Below, in pieces: positions 8,823 to 16,512 of a stretch of 64,000 nt of DNA. The stretch is taken from positions 868,001-932,000 of the forward strand of contig NC_014010.1 in the NCBI RefSeq assembly GCF_000024465.1. Direction: 5' to 3'. A model generated the notes under the pieces. It searched no databases. It had not been told where the DNA came from and worked only from the letters and a program-made list of their open reading frames with translations. Numbering within the stretch: the first letter of the stretch is position 1; each line of letters begins with the position of its first letter. The position numbers were made by a program, and so were the translations under genes. The DNA is from Candidatus Puniceispirillum marinum IMCC1322. GTDB taxonomy: Bacteria; Pseudomonadota; Alphaproteobacteria; Puniceispirillales; Puniceispirillaceae.

Positions 8823-10541
8823 TTATCCGATGTCACGTTCCATCATGGACTTAAACACATTTGAAACGCGACCAGCTTCATCACCTACGATCATTCTGAT
8901 CACAGCGACCTTATCATCATACGTGTTGGCTGTATCTAGCATTTCTGCCGAAATAGCTGCCTTCTTAGGCTTCAGTTTGGCTTTGATGTCCTCAAGGCTT
9001 TCACCTTCTTGAACTTCAATAGCTTCACCGCCCAGATCATCATCAAGACTGACCATTGCTTCGCCTGGTGCACCAACTGCGGCTGGCACCATAATCCGGC
9101 CAATCAACGGGCGGATAACACCCAGCACGACGACACCCATAATGAGGAGTGTCATACCCTGTTTCATAAGATTGATAGCCCATTCCATGTCATACCAGGC
9201 TTTTGTGACACCTTCGATTGCTGACACAAAGGCAGAACTGCTGACAGTAAGCTTGTCACCACGCTCGGCATCAATACCGATAGCATTAGCTACAAGCTTT
9301 TCAATTTCTGCCAGTTTTTCAGGAGTGAAAGGCACAACTTCCATCAGACCCGTTTCAGGGTTCACAACTTCCTTATCTCTAACCAAGACGGCTGCCTGAA
9401 TACCAACGATACGCGTTGAAGGGCTTTGCGTTGTCGATACAGTACGACTTACTTCATAGTTACGCACTTCGTTTGATGATTGTGTCGATACACTGCCTTT
9501 TGCACCAGCATCATCAGCCTGAACAGAATCTATTTCACTTTGCAATGGAGGGCGGTTTGCTGTTGCACCCGGGATGCCGCGCGCATTTGCGTCTGATTTC
9601 ATATCAACACTTTTCTGCTCACTGCGTAAAGCGTTGCCATCGGGATCAACACGTTCTTCGGTTGTTTCGCTGCGCGTATAATCGATATCAATATTAATTT
9701 GTGAGGTAACGTTGCCTGCACCGACAATAGGTGAAACCAACGAAATAACACGGTTGCGATAAATGTTTTCAAGACGAATTCTGTGCTGTAACTGGCTGTC
9801 CGAAAGTAATGACGCCATGTCGTTGGTAGGATTTGACAGCAAAGCTCCAAATTGATCAACAACCGTTACATCTGTTTTTGCCATGCTTGGCACGGATGAC
9901 GAAACAAGATGAACTACAGCTTCAACCTGTTGTGAGCCAAGCGTCCGGCCATTATTCATCTGAATGAAAACAGATGCTGTTGGCGGTGTCGCATTTCGCG
10001 CAAAAACAGATTTTTCGGGAATTGCAAGGTGAACTCGTGCTGAAACAACTCCATCGATTTCACCGATAGAGCGGGCAAGCTCAATTTCCTGGCTTTGTTT
10101 CAGGCGGACATTTTCAACCGAACGGCTAGACCCCATCGGAATGTCACCAACACTGGCATAGCCATCAGGCACTGAGGTTGGCAAACCCTGCGCCGCAAGG
10201 CTCATCTTTGCTTGGTGAAAATCACTTGTTGGCACCAGCACATCACCTGTTGTTGGATCAAGGGTTACCTCGACACCAGAATTGATCAGCGCTTCGACAA
10301 CGCGTGCCTTTTCTGATTCGGGCAAGGACGCATATAAGGTTGTTCGTTGCGGTGCCTGCATGAAAACAAATACAAAAAGACCCGCAACAGCAAATATAAT
10401 GGCCGCAAAGGTTGGTAAAGCTCTGCGCACGGCAGGGTCTGACGTAAACCGTCTTACTGTTGAGAGCATTCCACTGTCTGATTTGACAGCAACGGTTGTC
10501 CCGTCTGCACTTGCGTCACCCATGTTTACTGCTTCAGCCAT
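8823..10541 (-). CDS. fliF: FliF, MS-ring protein
   Basis: The protein has 572 residues, the normal length. A first membrane helix lies around residues 43-62. A YscJ/FliF ring-building domain follows (RTTLYASLPESEKARVVEAL, VPTSDFHQAKMSLAAQGLP, ELARSIGEIDGVVSARVHLAIPE). The FliF-specific beta-collar region comes next, then a second membrane helix near residues 453-473. The C-terminal cytoplasmic tail (AKLKPKKAAISAEMLDT... DKVAVIRMIVGDEAGRVSNVFKSMM) binds FliG. FliF forms the MS-ring housing the export gate. It lies between fliE and fliG. Confidence 0.97.
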   Translation of the reverse strand: MAEAVNMGDASADGTTVAVKSDSGMLSTVRRFTSDPAVRRALPTFAAIIFAVAGLFVFVFMQAPQRTTLYASLPESEKARVVEALINSGVEVTLDPTTGDVLVPTSDFHQAKMSLAAQGLPTSVPDGYASVGDIPMGSSRSVENVRLKQSQEIELARSIGEIDGVVSARVHLAIPEKSVFARNATPPTASVFIQMNNGRTLGSQQVEAVVHLVSSSVPSMAKTDVTVVDQFGALLSNPTNDMASLLSDSQLQHRIRLENIYRNRVISLVSPIVGAGNVTSQINIDIDYTRSETTEERVDPDGNALRSEQKSVDMKSDANARGIPGATANRPPLQSEIDSVQADDAGAKGSVSTQSSNEVRNYEVSRTVSTTQSPSTRIVGIQAAVLVRDKEVVNPETGLMEVVPFTPEKLAEIEKLVANAIGIDAERGDKLTVSSSAFVSAIEGVTKAWYDMEWAINLMKQGMTLLIMGVVVLGVIRPLIGRIMVPAAVGAPGEAMVSLDDDLGGEAIEVQEGESLEDIKAKLKPKKAAISAEMLDTANTYDDKVAVIRMIVGDEAGRVSNVFKSMMERDIG

Positions 10542-10595
10542 TTTAATCTCTCTTTATGCGCCAATGTGGCTTATGAAATTCAAAAAAATATGCGA

Positions 10596-10907
10596 CTAGA
10601 CCGGCATATTCATAATATCTTTATATGCACTCAGAACCTTGTTTCGGACATTCAATGTCATCTGAAAACCAAGTGATGATACCTGCTGATTGACCATGAC
10701 CTTAGTCAGGTCATTTTCTGTGCCCATTTCATAGGCCTTGGTCAATTCGGCAGCGTTTTTCTGGGTATCAGCAACAGATTTCAAAGCATCGCCAATACGG
10801 TCTGAAAAGCCGTTATCTGGTTCCTTGCTCAAGGCTGTATCCGCACGCTTTAAAACCTGTGCGTGCAAGCTTGATATATTACTTCCAACTGGCCCAATAG
10901 ATGTCAT
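10596..10907 (-). CDS. fliE: FliE, MS-ring/rod junction protein
   Basis: The protein has 103 residues, as expected. The family region occupies the second half: DGFSDRIGDALKSVADTQ-type helix, then VNQQVSSLGFQMTLNVRNKVLSAYKDIMNMPV, matching the conserved FliE C-terminus. FliE is the first exported rod-type protein and joins the MS-ring to the rod. It lies 12 bp downstream of the sigma-54 activator gene and about 54 bp upstream of fliF, in the usual fliE-fliF-fliG order. Confidence 0.95.
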   Translation of the reverse strand: MTSIGPVGSNISSLHAQVLKRADTALSKEPDNGFSDRIGDALKSVADTQKNAAELTKAYEMGTENDLTKVMVNQQVSSLGFQMTLNVRNKVLSAYKDIMNMPV

Positions 10908-10919
10908 TGTCTAATCCCC

Positions 10920-12122
10920 TTACCCGACGGCCACATTCTGCAAAGTCTCTGAAGTCAGAGGCTGCCGGTTCATGTTATGAATGGCATCGTCAGTCACGAT
11001 ATCTGCCACGGTGATTTTGTTGTCCATCGCCAGCACCAAAGCGCGCTGTAGAACATTCTCAAGTTCGCGGACATTGCCAGGCCATGCGTAGCTAGTCAGT
11101 TTTTCAACCGCAGCATCGGTGAGCCATGGAATATTTGAAATGTCAGAACAGTGACGACGCATCAAAAATGTGCAAATAGGCACAATGTCGAGTGCGCGAT
11201 CAGCAACACTGATGGTATTCAAAGGAAATACGTTCAACCGGTAATACAAATCCTCGCGGAACCCGCCGGTGCGGATTTCATGCGCCATATCACGGTTGGT
11301 TGTAGCAATAACACGAACATCAACCGGAATGTCGGTCTGTGAACCGATTGGTGTGACCGCCTTTTCCTGAAGCACGCGGAGTAGTTTGGCCTGTAGGCCA
11401 AGCGGCATCTCAGAAATTTCGTCTAACAAAAGCGTACCACTATCAGCCGCCCGGAAAATGCCTTTATTTGATGTAGATGCACCTGTAAAGGCGCCTTTCT
11501 CATAACCAAACAAAATAGCCTCAAGCATATTTTCGGGAATAGCTGCACAATTCACACCCACAAAGGGAGCGGCGGTGCGCGATGAATGATTATGAACAAA
11601 TTTTGCCAGAACCTCTTTGCCGGTGCCCGTGGGCCCATTGACGAAAACAGTTACATCTGTACTGGCAACACGCTTGGCTAGGTTCAGAAGCTCAAAGCTG
11701 GAGCTGTCACCAGCCGCAACATTCTTTTCGCCGGACAACAATGTGGCGATTAATTGCAAACCATAGTCAAGCGCACGATCCGCCAAAGGGTTAGCCAGCT
11801 TTGCTGTTTTAACAGGCAAAGACACACGGATAAATTTTCCGCCAAACTGTTCTTCGATTTTAAATTCTGGCTGATTTTCGTTGACAATAAGGACCTGGCT
11901 AGCACGATATTTCCGGCTCAGCGCAATGACGCCTTCCTGACCACCTGATTTAGCTTCAAAGGCTGCTGAACATACATATGCACTTGCGCGCCCCTGATTT
12001 TCAGCATCTCCAGGTGCAGCATTGTCACCTTTGGATGTGAATGGAAGCATACGGTCATTAAGTATGTCAGCCAGACATGATGCAGCGTCGAAGCTGTCGA
12101 TTTCCAAGTGAATTGAGCCCAT
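10920..12122 (-). CDS. FlrC/FlbD-type sigma-54-dependent activator lacking a DNA-binding domain
   Basis: The protein has 400 residues. The central AAA+ domain (about residues 140-370) has Walker A GPTGTGKE (163-170), the sigma-54 contact loop GAFTGA (210-215), Walker B LLLDEISE and the sensor region WPGNVRELENV. The N-terminal 135 residues show no clear receiver with a phospho-accepting Asp. The chain ends about 30 residues after the AAA+ lid, with no Fis-type helix-turn-helix. It should activate sigma-54 RNA polymerase at flagellar promoters, perhaps without sequence-specific binding or with a partner. It leads the fliE-fliN operon and has its own sigma-54-like promoter. Closest known types are FlrC and FlbD. 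Confidence 0.85.
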   Translation of the reverse strand: MGSIHLEIDSFDAASCLADILNDRMLPFTSKGDNAAPGDAENQGRASAYVCSAAFEAKSGGQEGVIALSRKYRASQVLIVNENQPEFKIEEQFGGKFIRVSLPVKTAKLANPLADRALDYGLQLIATLLSGEKNVAAGDSSSFELLNLAKRVASTDVTVFVNGPTGTGKEVLAKFVHNHSSRTAAPFVGVNCAAIPENMLEAILFGYEKGAFTGASTSNKGIFRAADSGTLLLDEISEMPLGLQAKLLRVLQEKAVTPIGSQTDIPVDVRVIATTNRDMAHEIRTGGFREDLYYRLNVFPLNTISVADRALDIVPICTFLMRRHCSDISNIPWLTDAAVEKLTSYAWPGNVRELENVLQRALVLAMDNKITVADIVTDDAIHNMNRQPLTSETLQNVAVG

Positions 12123-12162
12123 AATATTCGCCTTCGGTTAAAAATTGTTGTCCCCGAAGTAA

Positions 12163-12178
12163 GGCAAAAACCTTGCCA
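12163..12178 (-). promoter_or_regulatory. sigma-54-type promoter candidate for the activator-fliE operon
   Basis: On the minus strand the site reads TTGGCAAGGTTTTTGCC, with GG-N10-GC spacing, about 40 bp before the ATG at 12122. It implies that the operon containing one sigma-54 activator is itself sigma-54 dependent. The rest of the 12123-12341 gap is very AT-rich (long T/A runs near 12180-12240). Confidence 0.65.
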
Positions 12179-12341
12179 ATTTTAATTTTTGGTTAATTTT
12201 TTTTATTAGTTATTGTTTTAATTAGTTTTATTTTTAAAGTAATTTCTGAAAAAAACTGTTCAAAATTCTGACGTTTTGCTTGAAATGTTAACAAATTACT
12301 AACAGAATATTGACACATGACTTTTCAGAGGGATTTGCACT

Positions 12342-13448
12342 GTGCTTCAAACAGATGAGCTTATTGTTGGCAACTCAGCCGCGTCAAAAGATTTAAAAAA
12401 ACTAATAGACGTGGTAGCGCCATCATCAACAACCGTGCTTATTCTGGGCGAAACAGGTGTTGGTAAAGAACTAGTCGCCCGCTCTATTCATAATAGTTCC
12501 AACCGTACCGGTGAACTGATTTCGGTAAATTGCGCCGCCATCCCCAGTGAATTGCTGGAAAGCGAATTGTTCGGGCATGAAAAAGGCGCCTTTACCGGTG
12601 CCGATAAAAACCGCAAAGGTCGTTTTGAAATGGCTGATGGTGGCACGTTGTTTCTTGACGAAATTGGTGACATGCCCCTCTCCCTCCAATCTAAATTGCT
12701 ACGCGCGTTGGAAGATCGCACAATTCAGCGGGTTGGCGGCGGCAAGGATATTAATGTTGATTTCCGCCTTGTCTGCGCAACTCATCAAAATATCCCATCA
12801 AAGGTAGATAACGGTTCATTTCGTGCTGACTTATATTACCGGATCAATGTGTTCCCTATCCAAGTGCCAACTTTGGCTGAACGCGCCGTAGATATCCCCC
12901 AGATTGTTGAGCGTATTTTGTCACAGATGGGTAAGTATGATGATATTATTCCCCCTGAAATATCCGAAAGTGGCTATAGCGAGTTAGGCCGCTATACATG
13001 GCCCGGCAATGTTCGTGAGTTACGCAACGTCATTGAGCGCGCCGTAGTGCTATTCGCTGGTAAAAGCATTTCCGGCACCCAAGTCAAAGAAAACCTTTTA
13101 CGACTAAAAGTTCCCGATCGCGAGGAAGAGATGAATGCCATTTGGGATGCCGCTGATGATTTAAGTGGTATTTCATTAGGTGGCATTGGTGACCCAGAAG
13201 ATGCCCCACTTCCGCATCCATCGCATTATCGGGACTGGTTTAGTTATTTTGATACAATTGATCTGCGCCGACATCTGCGTGACATAGAAGTGGTACTGAT
13301 TGAAGCGTCGTTAGAAAAAAGCGACGGTATGGTCAGCCAGGCGGCTGCCGCGCTGAAATTAAGGCGCACCACGCTGATTGAAAAAATGAAAAAATTAATG
13401 ATCGAAAAACCAGTAGCGCAATCAAGCGCCCTTGAAAATATTGACTAG
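12342..13448 (+). CDS. FlrA/FleQ-type sigma-54-dependent flagellar regulator without receiver domain
   Basis: The protein has 368 residues from a GTG start with GAGGGA upstream; a nearby ATG at 12317 is out of frame. The AAA+ domain begins almost at the N-terminus: Walker A GETGVGKE (36-43), GAFTGA (82-87), Walker B LFLDEIGD and RYTWPGNVRELRNVIERAV. After a linker, a Fis-type helix-turn-helix is visible near residues 327-352 (QAAAALKLRRTTLIEKMKKL). There is no N-terminal sensory domain. It is divergent from the other activator and is the best candidate for a master regulator in a FlrA-FlrC hierarchy. Its 3' end overlaps the convergent FliT-like gene by four bases. Confidence 0.88.
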   Translation: MLQTDELIVGNSAASKDLKKLIDVVAPSSTTVLILGETGVGKELVARSIHNSSNRTGELISVNCAAIPSELLESELFGHEKGAFTGADKNRKGRFEMADGGTLFLDEIGDMPLSLQSKLLRALEDRTIQRVGGGKDINVDFRLVCATHQNIPSKVDNGSFRADLYYRINVFPIQVPTLAERAVDIPQIVERILSQMGKYDDIIPPEISESGYSELGRYTWPGNVRELRNVIERAVVLFAGKSISGTQVKENLLRLKVPDREEEMNAIWDAADDLSGISLGGIGDPEDAPLPHPSHYRDWFSYFDTIDLRRHLRDIEVVLIEASLEKSDGMVSQAAAALKLRRTTLIEKMKKLMIEKPVAQSSALENID

Positions 13449-13768
13449 CTTGGCCGATAACCATTCAATTGTCTTAACTTCGACCCAGTGTTCTGACGTA
13501 ATTCAGCCATCAGCCCCAAAACTCTTTCTTTAGCTGCATCATTCTGCTGGACACACCGTCTGGCAATCTTGAACCATTGTTCGTCAGCAACGGCATCTTG
13601 AGGCACTTCCATCTTATTCACCAGATTCCGGCGCGATTGGTCTAAAACCTCAATAGCCGCAAAATCGGCACGGTTGATGGCATCATCAATTTCATGGCTA
13701 AGCGCCTCAAACTCTTTTATCAAAGCCAGATTATTCGGGAATTTTTTGTTTTTTGATATTACTGTCAT
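13445..13768 (-). CDS. FliT-like flagellar export chaperone candidate
   Basis: The protein has 107 residues from the ATG at 13768, which overlaps the fliS stop by four bases (ATGA). The protein is mostly helical and charged, with KEFEALSHEIDDAINRADFAAI and a C-terminal helix ERVLGLMAELRQNTGSKLRQL. Size, helix content and position directly after fliS match FliT-type chaperones, which escort the cap protein FliD. Sequence similarity to model FliT is not evident by eye, so the function is inferred mainly from context. The stop overlaps that of the convergent activator gene. Confidence 0.55.
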   Translation of the reverse strand: MTVISKNKKFPNNLALIKEFEALSHEIDDAINRADFAAIEVLDQSRRNLVNKMEVPQDAVADEQWFKIARRCVQQNDAAKERVLGLMAELRQNTGSKLRQLNGYRPS

Positions 13769-14160
13769 GTTACTGCCTTTCCTATCATCCCCCATGCATC
13801 ACAAATTTCGTCCAAAGCGCTAATCGCAACCTTAGTTCCCGCAATTTCATTATTCCCTGAGTCGGTAATTAGCTGAATACGTGCGTACTCATATAGCCGA
13901 AACAAATTTTCAGCAATTTCACCACCATCCTCAAAGTTAAGGCTCGTTTGCAGACCATAAATAATGCTTAATGCACGAGACAAAGATTTCGAGCGCTCCT
14001 CTGGAGACCCTTTAGAATCCTCTACGTTCACGACGAATTTGTTCATCGCGCGCAACAACTCTTCAAACATAAGAAAAACCATTGCGTGGGGATCATCCGA
14101 CTCAACAATAGCGTCCTGATCAGATTTTTTATAAGCATGCATCATTTTATTGTAGCTCAT
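13765..14160 (-). CDS. fliS: FliS, flagellin chaperone
   Basis: The protein has 131 residues, as usual. It shows FliS features: tyrosine-bearing N-terminus MSYNKMMHAYKK, the DPHAMVFLMFEELLRAMNKF helix, SKSLSRALSIIYGLQTSLNFEDGGEIAENLFRLYEYAR spanning the central helices, and a C-terminal helix. FliS is a cytosolic four-helix chaperone that binds the flagellin C-terminus and prevents early polymerisation. It is translationally coupled to the FliT-like gene downstream. It lies apart from fliC, on the opposite strand. Confidence 0.92.
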   Translation of the reverse strand: MSYNKMMHAYKKSDQDAIVESDDPHAMVFLMFEELLRAMNKFVVNVEDSKGSPEERSKSLSRALSIIYGLQTSLNFEDGGEIAENLFRLYEYARIQLITDSGNNEIAGTKVAISALDEICDAWGMIGKAVT

Positions 14161-14217
14161 TGAAGAATTTCGCTCCTATTTCTTGCATTTTGACGCAGTT
14201 ATGCTATTGCTAAATTC

Positions 14218-14580
14218 ATGATTAATACTTTAGCAAATCAAGCTATACCACCAGTTTCAGCGGCAAAACCCGCCAACGCATATGCTATGACTGCTATGTC
14301 ACCTGCAAACATTGTGCCAAGTTTGCGCCAAACGGTAATGGGAATCGAGGCAACAAGCGCCTTACAGGTAATGCCGAAGGATTATCCAAACCAACCTGCG
14401 GTGATTATTAGACACCCAAGGCATGCCCCTTCTGCTGTGCCCGCCGAACAATTTCTAGCGGCGCGTGCACTTATGTCACCTGCTTATCAACACAACACAC
14501 TTTTATCTAAAATGGCACGCATTTCTAATATGCATATTGAAACGCCTCGTTTTCGCGATCATGTGGATATTCTGGCCTAA
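14218..14580 (+). CDS. Unknown 120-aa protein with FliK-like segment
   Basis: I do not recognise this protein. It has no signal peptide or membrane helix and is Ala/Pro/Met-rich. One segment, APSAVPAEQFLAARALM, resembles PVTVPAELFAKARALVK in FliK. The preceding NQPAVIIRHPRHAP loosely matches the FliK repeat GALVIYDAPHTV. It is divergent from fliS with only 57 bp between start codons, and convergent with the ClC gene, so it is probably part of the flagellar locus. Codon use looks like its neighbours. A role as an export-related or hook-length accessory factor is speculation. Confidence 0.55.
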   Translation: MINTLANQAIPPVSAAKPANAYAMTAMSPANIVPSLRQTVMGIEATSALQVMPKDYPNQPAVIIRHPRHAPSAVPAEQFLAARALMSPAYQHNTLLSKMARISNMHIETPRFRDHVDILA

Positions 14581-14596
14581 TTCAGAATCGTTTGTG

Positions 14597-16321
14597 TCAG
14601 GCGCGCTCTAAGTCGGCGACACGCCCCTGTAAACCCAAATATAACTTAAATAGGTCGGCTTCGGTTACAACACCAAGCAAAGCATTATTATGCCGATCAA
14701 TAACCGGAATGTTTTCGCCAACAAAATGACTGGCAATTTCGATGGCTTGCTGGAGTGATGCATCATGCTTGATCGATATTGGCTCCAACTGAATATGTGT
14801 TATAGCCAAGTTGTCAGATGGTTCAGCCAGTAACGCATGTAAGCTTAGCTTGCCTTTAAAACCATTACTATCGTCAAGCACATAAGCTTCTGTGGCTTTG
14901 GCGTCAACCATGATCCTGATTGCTTGTTGCGCTGAACAGGTTTCATCTAAATGCACATAGTCATCATGCGCAATATCAGCAATGTAGGTTTCCATCATTT
15001 CTATGTGTCCCCGCCCAAGCGAGACATCTATGCCACGATCAAGAAGTTGCCGGTCAAAAAATGAATGGCCAAACATAACATGCGCTACCATCGAACTTGT
15101 GACAACGCTGAGCATAGCGGCTACGGCAAATTCATAGCTCATTGTTAATTCAAGGATGATCAAAACACCCGAAATGGGCGCACCTATGACCGCGCTTGCA
15201 ACCGCGGCCATACCACAAATAGCCAAGCCGGGCCCTGCGTTGAGGACACCAAGACTGACAAATATACGCCCAACAATGGCGCCAGCAGACGCGCCAACAA
15301 GTAAGGCAGGGGAAAATACGCCACCAAACATCCCAAAGCCAATACAAAGCGCCGTCAGCCCAATTTTGGCAACAAACAAAATCATCAGACTAACATTTAA
15401 CGTTTCTTCGTTCAGAATATTTGAAATTACTGATGTACCTAGACCAAGGGCCTCAGGAACCCACATGCCAACAATGCCCGCCCCCATCGCGGCAGTGATA
15501 AGCAAACGTGCAGGTGACCAGCCAGATGCAGCAGCAAAACGTGCACAATGTCGAATTGACAACATGAATAAAACGGCAATAAGACCAAATAAAGGACCAG
15601 CGATTAATGCCACTGGCAACAGCCCGATGAGATCAACGTTGATGTTATCCATGGCAAACACGTAACTATCGCCAAACATCCATTTACTGACGCCCGCAGC
15701 GGTAATGCTGGCGATAGCAATCGGGGCAATGGCACGAAGCGAGAAATGCCGCAAAATAGCTTCATGCGCAAAAACAATTCCAGCAATTGGGGCGTTAAAA
15801 CCAGCTGCAATGGCGCCTGCAACACCGCATCCAATAAAGATATCCGTTGAAAGCATGCCACCTGTATGCTGGCGCATAAAACTGCCCATTGTGGCACCAA
15901 AATGCACAAGAGGGCCATATTGGCCAACTGACCCGCCACCAGCAGCCGACACAAAGGCTGCAAGAGTTGAACCAATACCAGCCCGCACATCCAACTCGTT
16001 ATCAGTGCGATGAGCCGCAAAAATACTATCAGCGGGACCATGAAAACGATTAATTTTAAATAAGTGACGGATAATCAAAATCGCGGCTACAGCCAATAAT
16101 AATCCACATAAAGGCGCAAAAGACAGGGTAGTTGTTCCGATTGTAAGATCAAGATTGCTAAAGGTACCGCGAGCGTCAGAAAGATATTGAACACCCTTTA
16201 CAAAGCCATTTGACATTAATGCCATGACGAAACCGAACAATAATCCCGTTGCAATCACGACCACGAATGATGTCAAAACAGGAGTATATTTAACAAATTT
16301 ATTGATAACATAATTCATCAC
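14597..16321 (-). CDS. ClC-family chloride channel/transporter with C-terminal CBS pair
   Basis: The protein has 574 residues. The N-terminal 430 residues carry multiple membrane helices with ClC signatures: GGSVGQYGPLVHFGA (selectivity/gating loop), GVAGAIAAGFNAPIAGIVFAHE, and GFGMFGGVFSPALLVGA (GxFxP loop). Two CBS motifs follow (about 450-570), ending IPVIDRHNNALLGVVTEADLFKLY. In transporters the loop reads GREGP with a gating glutamate; here the position is tyrosine (about residue 135), so uncoupled or channel-like behaviour is possible. It sits between fliS/orphan and fliD with no obvious flagellar role. It might serve ion or pH homeostasis. Confidence 0.9.
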   Translation of the reverse strand: MMNYVINKFVKYTPVLTSFVVVIATGLLFGFVMALMSNGFVKGVQYLSDARGTFSNLDLTIGTTTLSFAPLCGLLLAVAAILIIRHLFKINRFHGPADSIFAAHRTDNELDVRAGIGSTLAAFVSAAGGGSVGQYGPLVHFGATMGSFMRQHTGGMLSTDIFIGCGVAGAIAAGFNAPIAGIVFAHEAILRHFSLRAIAPIAIASITAAGVSKWMFGDSYVFAMDNINVDLIGLLPVALIAGPLFGLIAVLFMLSIRHCARFAAASGWSPARLLITAAMGAGIVGMWVPEALGLGTSVISNILNEETLNVSLMILFVAKIGLTALCIGFGMFGGVFSPALLVGASAGAIVGRIFVSLGVLNAGPGLAICGMAAVASAVIGAPISGVLIILELTMSYEFAVAAMLSVVTSSMVAHVMFGHSFFDRQLLDRGIDVSLGRGHIEMMETYIADIAHDDYVHLDETCSAQQAIRIMVDAKATEAYVLDDSNGFKGKLSLHALLAEPSDNLAITHIQLEPISIKHDASLQQAIEIASHFVGENIPVIDRHNNALLGVVTEADLFKLYLGLQGRVADLERA

Positions 16322-16450
16322 TCTAACTCACAAGCATCTCAATTAAACTGCCAAAAACCCCAATTAATAGGCAATTTAACATCCATGTGCCCGCCTCCTT
16401 AACAAAATATTAATATGTTTAAAGCCAGATTGCATTAGTTTTATCTAAAG

Positions 16451-16466
16451 CGGCATAAATCTTGCA
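16451..16466 (+). promoter_or_regulatory. sigma-54-type promoter candidate for fliD
   Basis: The site reads CGGCATAAATCTTGCA, with GG and GC ten bases apart, 47 bp upstream of the fliD start. The -12 element TTGCA is a good match. No other promoter is obvious in the 190-bp gap between the ClC gene and fliD. Confidence 0.6.
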
Positions 16467-16512
16467 GTTTTGAGCCGTTAACATAGATAGATGAAAATTT
16501 AGGCATGATTAA

